A program made the position numbers and the translations under genes. Shown here piece by piece: positions 39,963 to 47,410 of a stretch of DNA of 64,000 nucleotides. Positions within the stretch are counted from its first letter, which is position 1. Every line of letters starts with the position of its first letter. This stretch comes from Streptomyces sp. CB02414 (GTDB taxonomy: Bacteria > Actinomycetota > Actinomycetes > Streptomycetales > Streptomycetaceae), in contig NZ_LIPF01000002.1 of the NCBI RefSeq assembly GCF_001905385.1, positions 806,001 through 870,000 of the forward strand, given 5' to 3'. The notes under the pieces were generated by a model that was given only the letters and a program-made list of their open reading frames with translations, had not been told where the DNA came from and did not search any database.

Positions 39963-40799
39963 ATGTCCCACACCGCTCACATACGCAGCCACCGGAAGCC
40001 CCGCCGCAGCGCGTCGACCATCGCGATGCGGGCCGGAGTTGCCGGTGGCGTCCTCAGCACCCTGGCAGTGGCCGGTGCGTCGAGTTCGGCCAGCGCGGCC
40101 GAGCCGGTGACGCAGACCATGGAACTGCCCACCCTGACGGCCGACCTGGCCGCTCAGGTCGCCCAGTCCGCGGACGTCACGCAGCAGGCGGCCGCGAGCT
40201 ACGAGCTGCAGGCCGAGCGTGACGCGGCCACCGCCAAGGCCGCCAAGCAGGCCAAGGCAGACCTCGCCGAGGCCAAGAAGAAGGCCGAGGAGGAGAAGAA
40301 GAAGGCCGAGGAGGCCGCACGCAAGGCGGCCGCCGAGCGCGCCTCGCGCACCGCCGAGCGCGCCACCCTGAGCGCCTCCGCGGACACCGGGTCGTCCTCC
40401 GACAGCTCGGGCAGCAGCATCGGCAGCAGCTCCTCGTCGGCCACCGGTTCGGCCGCCGCGGTCATCTCCTTCGTCCAGGCCCAGGTCGGCGACGCCTACG
40501 TCTCCGGCGGCACCGGCCCCAACTCGTGGGACTGCTCCGGTCTGGTGCAGGCCGCCTTCAAGCAGGTCGGCGTCGACCTGCCGCGCGTCTCCCAGGCCCA
40601 GTCGACCGCCGGCACACAGGTCGGGCTGGGCAACCTCCAGCCGGGCGACATCCTGTACTGGGGTGGCGCGGGCAGCGCGTACCACGTGGGCGTCTACGTC
40701 GGCGACGGCATGTTCGTCGGCGCGCAGAACCCGTCCACCGGCGTGGCCCTGAAGCCGCTGTCGTACGACCCGCCGAGCGGCGCGGTGCGGGTGCTGTAA
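39963..40799 (+). CDS. Secreted NlpC/P60 cell-wall endopeptidase
   Basis: This exported peptidoglycan hydrolase of about 278 residues has a signal peptide (Arg-rich head, hydrophobic core, ASA cut near 46), a Lys/Glu/Ala-rich coiled coil (about 80-130), a Ser-rich linker (about 140-160) and a C-terminal NlpC/P60 domain with catalytic Cys in SWDCSGLVQAAF and His in AYHVGVYVGDGMF. It should cut D-Glu to diamino-acid links in stem peptides. The start is uncertain: ATG at 39963 gives a normal signal peptide but its nearest GGAGGAG is about 20 bases away; an in-frame GTG at 39906 adds 19 residues. A strong hairpin follows. Confidence 0.88.
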   Translation: MSHTAHIRSHRKPRRSASTIAMRAGVAGGVLSTLAVAGASSSASAAEPVTQTMELPTLTADLAAQVAQSADVTQQAAASYELQAERDAATAKAAKQAKADLAEAKKKAEEEKKKAEEAARKAAAERASRTAERATLSASADTGSSSDSSGSSIGSSSSSATGSAAAVISFVQAQVGDAYVSGGTGPNSWDCSGLVQAAFKQVGVDLPRVSQAQSTAGTQVGLGNLQPGDILYWGGAGSAYHVGVYVGDGMFVGAQNPSTGVALKPLSYDPPSGAVRVL

Positions 40800-40820
40800 C
40801 TCCCGGACACGTCCGGGCAC

Positions 40821-40851
40821 GGGGCCGCAGCCGCTCGAGGGCTGCGGCCCC
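40821..40851 (+). terminator. Hairpin terminator after the NlpC/P60 gene
   Basis: A 12-bp perfect inverted repeat (GGGGCCGCAGCC and its complement) with a 7-base loop begins 21 bp after the stop codon. G+C-rich hairpins without a U-tract are typical Streptomyces terminators. Confidence 0.8.
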
Positions 40852-40921
40852 GCGGTCGCTCCTGGCATGCTCGGTACGGGCCGGACCTCCACCGGCCCGT
40901 CCACGAGCCGAAGGAGAGACC

Positions 40922-41563
40922 ATGCCCAGCGTCTTCGTACAGGGGCGGCCCGCCACCGCCTATCCCCCGCTCGCACCCGAGGCCCGGTGCGGGTCGGTGC
41001 GACGGGTCACCGAGGTCGGCGAAGAGGTGCTGCACAAGCCCTGCCGCGACGTCACCGAGTTCGGACCCGACCTCGCCGCGCTCATCGACGACATGTTCCG
41101 CACGATGTACGTGGCCGACGGCTGCGGGCTGGCGGCGAATCAGGTGGGGGTCGACCTGCGCCTGTTCGTGTACGACTGCCCCGACGACGAAGGTGTCCGG
41201 CATGTCGGGCACATTGTGAACCCGGTGCTGGATCCCCTCGACCCGGCCGGGCGCCGTCTGCTGGACGAGGGCGAGGGGTGCCTGTCGGTGCCGGGCGCCG
41301 TGATGGCCGTGCCACGCCCCGACCGGGCCGTCGTGCGGGGCCTCGACAAGGACGGCGAGCCGCTCGTCGTCGAGGGCAACGGCTACTTCGCGCGCTGCCT
41401 CGCCCACGAGACCGACCACGTGAACGGTCAGGTGTACCTGGACCGGCTCTCCGCGCGGGACCGCAAGCGGGCGCTGCGGCAGTCGGCCGACCGGCGCGAC
41501 GAGGTGTTCGCGCGTCGGGCGGCCAACGCCAGGACGCTGGAAAAGGCCGAGGCCGGGAGCTGA
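40922..41563 (+). CDS. def: Peptide deformylase
   Basis: This 213-residue metalloenzyme removes the formyl group from new proteins. All three family motifs are intact: GCGLAANQVG (motif 1), EGCLSVPG (motif 2, metal Cys) and HETDHVNG (motif 3, HExxH). A 25-residue N-terminal and a basic C-terminal tail extend the core. The ATG follows AAGGAGAG by 6 bases. Its stop codon abuts that of the convergent reductase gene with no spacer (TGA|TCA). Streptomyces usually carries several def paralogues; which one is primary cannot be told. Confidence 0.93.
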   Translation: MPSVFVQGRPATAYPPLAPEARCGSVRRVTEVGEEVLHKPCRDVTEFGPDLAALIDDMFRTMYVADGCGLAANQVGVDLRLFVYDCPDDEGVRHVGHIVNPVLDPLDPAGRRLLDEGEGCLSVPGAVMAVPRPDRAVVRGLDKDGEPLVVEGNGYFARCLAHETDHVNGQVYLDRLSARDRKRALRQSADRRDEVFARRAANARTLEKAEAGS

Positions 41564-42856
41564 TCAGGCCTTCGGCGCGACCTTGCTCAGTCCGTTGATG
41601 ATGCGGTCCATCGCGTCGCCGCCCGTCGGGTCCGTCAGGTTGGCGAGCATCTTCAGGGTGAACTTCATCAGCAGCGGGTGGGTGAGGCCGCGCTGGGCCG
41701 CGATCTGCATGACCTTCGGGTTGCCGATGAGCTTCACGAAGGCGCGGCCCAGCGTGTAGTAGCCGCCGTAGGTGTCCTTCAGGACGCGCGGGTAGCGCTG
41801 GAGGGCGATCTCCCGCTGGGCCGGCGTGGCCCGCGCGTGGGCCTGGGTGATGACGTCGGCGGCGATCTGGCCGGACTCCATGGCGTAGGCGATGCCCTCG
41901 CCGTTGAAGGGGTTCACCAGGCCGCCGGCGTCGCCGACGAGCAGCAGGCCCTTGGTGTAGTGCGGCTGGCGGTTGAAGGCCATGGGCAGGGCGGCGCCGC
42001 GGATCGGGCCGGTCATGTTGTCGGGGGTGTAGCCCCAGTCCTCCGGCATGGAGGCGCACCAGGCCTTCAGCACCTCGCGCCAGTCCAGCTCCTTGAAGGA
42101 GTCCGAGGTGTTCAGCACCCCGAGCCCGACGTTCGAGGTGCCGTCGCCCATGCCGAAGACCCAGCCGTAGCCCGGCAGCAGCCGGTCCTGGGCGCCGCGG
42201 CGGTCCCACAGTTCCAGCCAGGACTCCAGGTAGTCGTCGTCGTGGCGGGGCGAGGTGAAGTACGTGCGGACCGCGACGCCCATCGGACGGTCCTCGCGGC
42301 GGTGCAGGCCCATCGCCAGGGACAGCCTTGTGGAGTTGCCGTCGGCGGCGACGACCAGCGGCGCGCGGAAGGTGACCTCGCGCTTGTCCTCGCCCAGCTT
42401 GGCGTGCACGCCAGTGATGCGGCCGGTGCGGTCGTCGATCACGGGGGCGCCGACGTTGCAGCGCTCGTACAGGCGGGCGCCGGCCTTCTGGGCCTGCCGG
42501 GCGAGCTGCTCGTCGAAGTCGTCGCGCTTGCGGACGAGTCCGTAGTCGGGGAAGGAGGCCAGATCCGGCCAGTCCAGCTGGAGGCGGGAGCCGCCGCCGA
42601 TGATGCGCAGCCCCTTGTTGCGCAGCCAGCCGGCCTCTTCGGAGATGTCGATGCCCATGGCCACGAGCTGCTTGACCGCGCGGGGTGTCAGGCCGTCGCC
42701 GCAGACCTTCTCCCTGGGGAAGGCGGTCTTCTCCAGCAGCAGGACGTCGAGCCCCGCCTTGGCCAGGTGGTACGCGGTCGTGGAGCCGGCCGGCCCCGCG
42801 CCCACGACGATCACGTCGGCGGTGTTCTCGGAGAGTGGCTCAGTCTCGACGGTCAC
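41564..42856 (-). CDS. Geranylgeranyl-reductase-family flavoprotein (MenJ-like)
   Basis: This 430-residue FAD-dependent reductase has the dinucleotide motif VIVVGAGPAGSTTAYHLAKAG near residue 14 (quoted in part), the family motif EKVCGDGLTPRAV and the second FAD motif GLLLVGDAGGLVNPFNGEGI (quoted in full). Relatives saturate isoprenoid chains; mycobacterial MenJ reduces a double bond of the menaquinone tail. Since Streptomyces menaquinones are partly saturated and nuo and mqn genes flank this gene, a MenJ role is likely but not proven. The GTG start follows GGGGAGATC. Confidence 0.88.
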   Translation of the reverse strand: MTVETEPLSENTADVIVVGAGPAGSTTAYHLAKAGLDVLLLEKTAFPREKVCGDGLTPRAVKQLVAMGIDISEEAGWLRNKGLRIIGGGSRLQLDWPDLASFPDYGLVRKRDDFDEQLARQAQKAGARLYERCNVGAPVIDDRTGRITGVHAKLGEDKREVTFRAPLVVAADGNSTRLSLAMGLHRREDRPMGVAVRTYFTSPRHDDDYLESWLELWDRRGAQDRLLPGYGWVFGMGDGTSNVGLGVLNTSDSFKELDWREVLKAWCASMPEDWGYTPDNMTGPIRGAALPMAFNRQPHYTKGLLLVGDAGGLVNPFNGEGIAYAMESGQIAADVITQAHARATPAQREIALQRYPRVLKDTYGGYYTLGRAFVKLIGNPKVMQIAAQRGLTHPLLMKFTLKMLANLTDPTGGDAMDRIINGLSKVAPKA

Positions 42857-42953
42857 GGCGGGATCTCCCCAAGTTCGAAATCTGCGTGCCGACCGGCACT
42901 GGTCATGGGCAGTCTATTCAGCGACACCCATGTCCCGGCTGAAGGGCTGCCCA

Positions 42954-43469
42954 GTGAACCGAGCTCTGCCCGTTGTACGGTTGCGCGTTCCCACCGACGA
43001 GGACGCGGTCGCCTGGCACCGGATATTCGACGATCCGGACGTCATGGAGTTCCACGGCGGGAGGGCCGCGGAGCTGTCCGTCTACGAGGAGCTCACCGCC
43101 CGCCAGCGCCGGCACGACGCGGAGCACGGCTTCTGCCTGTGGACCATGGTGGACGAGGCGGGCACGGTCATCGGCTTCACCGGCGCCCAGCCGTGGCCGC
43201 AGGACTGGGGCCCCAAGGGCGAGATCGAGATCGGCTGGCGCCTGGGACGGGCCCACTGGGGGAAGGGGTACGTCACGGCGGCGGCCCGGCAGACACTGGA
43301 GCGTGTGCGCGCCGCGGGCGTCGCGGAGGTGGTCGCGATGGTCGACGCCCGCAACGCCCGGTCCATCGCAGTGACGGAGCGGCTGGGCATGCGCCTCGCC
43401 GAGGTCTTCACCACCCCGGCCTCGCGACGGCAAGGGCACTGCTACCGGCTCCCACTGCACAGTCGGTGA
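42954..43469 (+). CDS. GNAT-family N-acetyltransferase (RimJ/RimL-like)
   Basis: This 171-residue acyltransferase of the RimJ/RimL subgroup shows LRLRVPTDEDA-type opening (here VRLRVPTDEDAVAWHRIF), EIEIGWRLGRAHWGKGYVTAAAR (acetyl-CoA loop, quoted in part) and ARNARSIAVTERLGM. Substrate unknown. The GTG at 42954 is preferred over an ATG at 42930 because GAAGGG lies 8 bases upstream. Divergent from the reductase. Confidence 0.85.
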   Translation: MNRALPVVRLRVPTDEDAVAWHRIFDDPDVMEFHGGRAAELSVYEELTARQRRHDAEHGFCLWTMVDEAGTVIGFTGAQPWPQDWGPKGEIEIGWRLGRAHWGKGYVTAAARQTLERVRAAGVAEVVAMVDARNARSIAVTERLGMRLAEVFTTPASRRQGHCYRLPLHSR

Positions 43470-43563
43470 CTCACTGCAACCAACTGTCACAGTAAGCCAC
43501 TTGCCGCTTCCGGGCGGTACGCGGCGGCGCTACGCTGCCGGGTACCGCTGGGGGGTGACGTCC

Positions 43564-43941
43564 GTGCGCCTGGCACCCAAGAAGGACGTACGCGTACCGC
43601 GCCTGGTCGGCCTGATGGCCGTGGACGCGCGGGAGGAGGCCCACGCTCGGGGCCTGTCCCTGCACGCGCCGGACCGGCCCGACCTGCACCTCGCCGTCGT
43701 CGACCACGTCGTACGCCAGTACCCGCTGCCCGGCGCGCAGGTGCCGCGGGACTCGCAGGTGTACGTGTGGTTCGACTTCGGGGAGGGCGAGGGCGGCGGA
43801 GGCATCCGCGAGCCGCGCGTGCCGGGGCCGCCGTGGGGCGGGCTGCGGAGGGAGCTGACCGAGCCGGGTCACAGCAGGCCGGACGCGGCCGGACCGGACG
43901 CGGGCGGACCACCGTGCTGCGCGGTCCTCAGCCCGCCTTGA
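43564..43941 (+). CDS. Small PASTA-domain protein
   Basis: This 125-residue protein has one PASTA-like domain at about 8-70 (VRVPRLVGLMAVDAREEAHARGL then YPLPGAQVPRDSQVYVWF, each quoted in part) followed by a Gly/Pro-rich acidic tail. PASTA domains bind muropeptides or beta-lactams when outside the cell, but no signal peptide or membrane helix is seen here. The GTG at 43564 has GGGGGTGA just upstream. Its stop codon lies in the first copy of a 27-bp direct repeat. Confidence 0.7.
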   Translation: MRLAPKKDVRVPRLVGLMAVDAREEAHARGLSLHAPDRPDLHLAVVDHVVRQYPLPGAQVPRDSQVYVWFDFGEGEGGGGIREPRVPGPPWGGLRRELTEPGHSRPDAAGPDAGGPPCCAVLSPP

Positions 43942-43973
43942 ACCGTTGCGCGGTCCTCAGCCCGCCTTGAACC
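43918..43973 (+). repeat. 27-bp direct duplication at the convergent PASTA/menG ends
   Basis: Two identical 27-bp copies (43918-43944 and 43947-43973) are separated by 2 bp. The first holds the stop of the PASTA gene, the second the stop of menG; each copy contains both stop signals, as if a convergent junction had been duplicated. Confidence 0.9.
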
Positions 43974-44652
43974 CCCGGTGCAGCGCCACCACGCCGCCCG
44001 TCAGGTTCCGCCACGCCACCTTCGACCAGCCAGCCTTGCCCAGCCGCTCGGCGAGCGCCGGCTGGTCGGGCCAGGCGCGGATGGACTCGGCGAGGTAGAC
44101 GTACGCGTCGGGGTTGGACGACACCGCGCGGGCCACCGGCGGCAGGGCGCGCATCAGGTACTCGGTGTAGACGGTGCGGAAGGGCGTCCAGGTGGGGTGC
44201 GAGAACTCGCAGATGACGACCCGGCCGCCGGGCCGCGTCACCCGGTACATCTCGCGCAGCGCCGCGTCGGTGTCCTGGACGTTGCGCAGCCCGAAGGAGA
44301 TGGTGACGGCGTCGAAGGTGTCGTCCCGGAACGGCAGCCGGGTCGCGTCGCCCGCGGTGAACGGCAGCCAGGAGTGCCGTTCCTTGCCGACCTGGAGCAT
44401 GCCGAGGGAGAAGTCGCAGGGGACGACATAGGCGCCGGTGCGGGCGAAGGGCAGGGATGAGGTCGCCGTGCCCGCCGCGAGGTCCAGGACCTTCTGCGCG
44501 GGGCGGGCGTCGACGGCCCGGGCGACCGCCTTGCGCCACGCCCGGTCCTGGCCGAGCGAGAGCACGGCGTTCGTCAGGTCGTACCGTTCCGCGACGTGGT
44601 CGAACATCGAGGCGACTTCGTGCGGCTGCTTGTTCAGGGAAGCGCGGGTCAC
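43957..44652 (-). CDS. menG: Demethylmenaquinone methyltransferase
   Basis: This 231-residue SAM-dependent methyltransferase of the UbiE/MenG family performs the last step of menaquinone synthesis. Family motifs are [17 protein letters not shown], the SAM loop [42 protein letters not shown] (quoted in part) and [12 protein letters not shown]. The start is GTG with no clear ribosome site; AACAAT sits 7 bases before it, again in leaderless geometry. Convergent with the PASTA gene. Confidence 0.93.
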   Translation of the reverse strand: MTRASLNKQPHEVASMFDHVAERYDLTNAVLSLGQDRAWRKAVARAVDARPAQKVLDLAAGTATSSLPFARTGAYVVPCDFSLGMLQVGKERHSWLPFTAGDATRLPFRDDTFDAVTISFGLRNVQDTDAALREMYRVTRPGGRVVICEFSHPTWTPFRTVYTEYLMRALPPVARAVSSNPDAYVYLAESIRAWPDQPALAERLGKAGWSKVAWRNLTGGVVALHRGFKAG

Positions 44653-44742
44653 GGGCCCATTGTTGCAGCACGTGTCCCACCCGGCGCGGACGGGCTCACG
44701 GCGGCCCTCGGTCCCGGGACCGAGGCCCCTGAGACGCCCGGC

Positions 44743-45342
44743 TCAGCGCCCCCGGTACACCAGGCGCCCGCCCACGACGGTGGCCACGCACGTGGACGCG
44801 CCCTCCCGCACGAGCGCGGTCCGGTCGGGTACGTCGAACACCGCGAACCGGGCGGGTTTCCCGGGCGCGAGCCCAGGAAGCAGCACGAGCGGAACCGGCG
44901 AGAGGGACGCGGGCCCGGGCAGACCAGCCGGCCGCCCCGCCAGGGCGAGACCCGCTCCGCGCACCGCGTCCAGGGCCGCGCGGCCGCGCAGCTCACCGGC
45001 GACGGCGACCGTGCCGTGCGCCAGCATGCGCTGCACCCCGCGGCGCGCGCTGGCGCCCCGCGCGGACGCGTTCGCACCGAGGAGTGCGAGCGCGCGCTCC
45101 CCGAAGATCGGCTCGGTGCCCAGCCGGTCCGCTTCGCGCGGGTCGGGGTGGTACGCCTGCTCCAGCAGTTCCGGGCCGTACGGGTTGAGCAGCCCGGGCG
45201 TCAGGATGCCGGGCCACCGGCGCACCCGCGCCCGCGGGTGGTCGGCGGCCAGTGCCTCGTACGGGCCGACGGCGGCGAGCTGCGCGCCGTCGACCACGAC
45301 GGCCGCCTCGGGCGAGGCCTCGGACACGTGGATCGTGAGCAC
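44743..45342 (-). CDS. Amidohydrolase-like protein lacking the catalytic barrel
   Basis: This 199-residue protein has the beta-sandwich ends of an amidohydrolase/imidazolonepropionase (N-terminal AAVVVDGAQLAAVGPYEAL, GILTPGLLNPYGP, and C-terminal LAPGKPARFAVFDVP, VVGGRLVYRGR). It lacks the TIM barrel, and the HxH metal motif that normally follows PGLVN is replaced by NPYGP, so hydrolase activity is unlikely. It starts 7 bp after mqnC on the same strand with GAGG before the GTG, so it is probably co-expressed with menaquinone synthesis. It may be a scaffold or accessory factor; function unknown. Confidence 0.7.
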   Translation of the reverse strand: MLTIHVSEASPEAAVVVDGAQLAAVGPYEALAADHPRARVRRWPGILTPGLLNPYGPELLEQAYHPDPREADRLGTEPIFGERALALLGANASARGASARRGVQRMLAHGTVAVAGELRGRAALDAVRGAGLALAGRPAGLPGPASLSPVPLVLLPGLAPGKPARFAVFDVPDRTALVREGASTCVATVVGGRLVYRGR

Positions 45343-45349
45343 GGCGGCC

Positions 45350-46549
45350 TCAGTTGGGGGCGAGCAGCTTCAGCTCGGGGTGGGCCGTGCCGCCCGCGAT
45401 GGCCGTGGAGGAGATGTGGGAGACGACGCGCTCGTCGACGGGGTCGTCCGCCGGGTCGTCGTGCACGACGAGGTGCTCGTACGTGGTCGACCGCTGCGCC
45501 GGGACGCGCCCCGCCTTGCGGATCAGGTCGATGATCTCCAGCCGGTTGGACCGGTGCTTGGCGCCCGCGGAGGAGACGACGTTCTCCTCCAGCATGATCG
45601 AGCCGAGGTCGTCGGCGCCGTAGTGCAGGGAGAGCTGGCCGACCTCCTTGCCGGTGGTCAGCCAGGAGCCCTGGATGTGGGCGACGTTGTCGAGGAAGAC
45701 CCGGGCGATGGCGATCATCCGCAGGTACTCGAAGAGCGTGGCCTGCGTGCGGCCCTTCAGGTGGTTGTTCTCGGGCTGGTAGGTGTACGGGATGAAGGCG
45801 CGGAAGCCGCCGGTGCGGTCCTGCACGTCCCGGATCATCCGCAGGTGCTCGATGCGCTCGGCGTTGGTCTCGCCGGTGCCCATGAGCATCGTGGACGTCG
45901 ACTCGACGCCCAGCCGGTGCGCGACCTCCATGATCTCCAGCCAGCGCTCGCCGGACTCCTTGAGCGGCGCGATCGCCTTGCGCGGCCGCTCGGGCAGCAG
46001 CTCCGCCCCGGCCCCGGCGAAGGAGTCGAGTCCGGCCGCGTGGATGCGCTGGATCGCCTCCTCGACCGACACCTTCGAGATCCGCGCCATGTGCTCGACC
46101 TCGCTCGCCCCCAGGCTGTGGATGACGAGCTCGGGGAACTCCTTCTTGATGGCGGCGAAGTGCTTCTCGTAGTACTCGACGCCGTAGTCCGGGTGGTGGC
46201 CGCCCTGGAACATGATCTGCGTGCCGCCCAGCTCGACCGTCTCCGCGCAGCGGCGCAGGATGTCGTCGAGGTCGCGGGTCCAGCCCTTCTTGGTGTCCTT
46301 CGGAGCCGCGTAGAAGGCGCAGAACTTGCACGCCGTGACGCACACGTTCGTGTAGTTGATGTTGCGCTCGATGATGTACGTCGCGATGTGCTCGCTGCCG
46401 GCGTACTTGCGCCTGCGTACGGCGTCGGCGGCGGCGCCCAGCGCGTGCAGCGGGGCGTCCCGGTAGAGGTCGAGCGCCTCTTCGGGGGTGATCCGCCCAC
46501 CGGCGGCGGCGCGGTCGAGGATGGGCTGAAGGTCGGCCTTCTCGGTCAC
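45350..46549 (-). CDS. mqnC: Cyclic dehypoxanthinyl futalosine synthase
   Basis: This 399-residue radical-SAM enzyme of the futalosine menaquinone pathway cyclises dehypoxanthinyl futalosine. The cluster motif is CVTACKFCAF (CxxxCxxC) near residue 70, preceded by ERNINYTNVC as in MqnC/MqnE, with FQGGHHPDYGVEYYE following. Length and C-terminal motif SSAGAKHRSN match MqnC rather than MqnE. The start MTEKADLQP is the first of the frame. Confidence 0.92.
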   Translation of the reverse strand: MTEKADLQPILDRAAAGGRITPEEALDLYRDAPLHALGAAADAVRRRKYAGSEHIATYIIERNINYTNVCVTACKFCAFYAAPKDTKKGWTRDLDDILRRCAETVELGGTQIMFQGGHHPDYGVEYYEKHFAAIKKEFPELVIHSLGASEVEHMARISKVSVEEAIQRIHAAGLDSFAGAGAELLPERPRKAIAPLKESGERWLEIMEVAHRLGVESTSTMLMGTGETNAERIEHLRMIRDVQDRTGGFRAFIPYTYQPENNHLKGRTQATLFEYLRMIAIARVFLDNVAHIQGSWLTTGKEVGQLSLHYGADDLGSIMLEENVVSSAGAKHRSNRLEIIDLIRKAGRVPAQRSTTYEHLVVHDDPADDPVDERVVSHISSTAIAGGTAHPELKLLAPN

Positions 46550-46627
46550 CGGCGTCCCTTTCGCAAGGTTCGTAAGGGTTGTGGACGGACCTGACCAGCG
46601 TACGCCAGGCCTTTTACGGGTCGGTGT

Positions 46628-47410
46628 TCAGGCCGCGTAGGCCCCGGCCAGGACACCCAGGAAGGCGCCCGCGATCAGGAACGGCCCGAACGGGATCGCC
46701 GTCTTGCGCCCCGCCCGCCGGGCGACGACCAGGGCACCGCCGTACAGCGCGCCGAGCAGGAACCCGGCGAAGGTGCCGAGCATCAGGGTCGGCCAGCCGT
46801 ACCAGCCGAGCACGGCCCCGGCGCCGAGGGCGAGCTTGACGTCGCCGAAGCCCATCCCGGCCGGGTTGATGAGGAAGAGCACGCCGTAGCCGCCGCCGAG
46901 GGCGAGGGCGCCCAGCAGGGCGGTGGTCCACTCCCCCGCGTGCTCGGGCACGAGCGCGGTGAGCCCGAGGAGGACGAGTGCGGCGCCGGCGAGCGGCAGG
47001 GTGAGGGGGTCGGGCAGACGCCGTACCCGCAGGTCGACGGCGGCCAGCAGTACGCCGACCGGGGCGAGCAGCAGCCAGACCGCCACCTCCGGGCGGGTGC
47101 CGGTGGCGGCGGCGAGGGCGGCGCAGACGAGGGCGGTGACGGTGGCGAGGGCGGCGGTGCCGGGGCCGTAGGACGCATTGCCGGTGCCGCCGGCGCTGCC
47201 GGAGTTGTCGGTGCCGCCGGTGCCGCCGGTCGCGCACTGCCCGCACCGGGCCCGTCCGAGCCAGCCCGGCACGGGGTGCTCCCGCGGGCACCGTTCGCGC
47301 CACGCCTCACCCGAGGGGGCGGAGAAGCGGTAGGCGGCCCGCGGCAGCAGCGCCCCCGTCACCAGGCCCCAGAGCGCGGCGACGAGGACGATCAGGAGGT
47401 CGAGGCTCAT
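46628..47410 (-). CDS. A24-family prepilin peptidase (TadV/CpaA-like)
   Basis: This 260-residue aspartic membrane peptidase should cut the leader of Flp-type prepilins. The two catalytic aspartates are in LLAAVDLRVRRLPDPL and GMGFGDVKLALGAG (GxGD motif). Six to eight helices are present. An N-terminal Cys cluster (CPREH ... CGQC) recalls the zinc-binding methylase region of PilD but is reduced. A Gly/Thr/Ser simple repeat (about residues 60-80) sits beside it. The ATG overlaps the stop of the LysM-BTAD gene (ATGA). Confidence 0.88.
   Translation of the reverse strand: MSLDLLIVLVAALWGLVTGALLPRAAYRFSAPSGEAWRERCPREHPVPGWLGRARCGQCATGGTGGTDNSGSAGGTGNASYGPGTAALATVTALVCAALAAATGTRPEVAVWLLLAPVGVLLAAVDLRVRRLPDPLTLPLAGAALVLLGLTALVPEHAGEWTTALLGALALGGGYGVLFLINPAGMGFGDVKLALGAGAVLGWYGWPTLMLGTFAGFLLGALYGGALVVARRAGRKTAIPFGPFLIAGAFLGVLAGAYAA

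Noticed and set aside
42930..42953. ATG at 42930 as start of the GNAT gene
   Set aside because: No ribosome site; the in-frame GTG at 42954 has GAAGGG at the right distance and fits the family's N-terminus.
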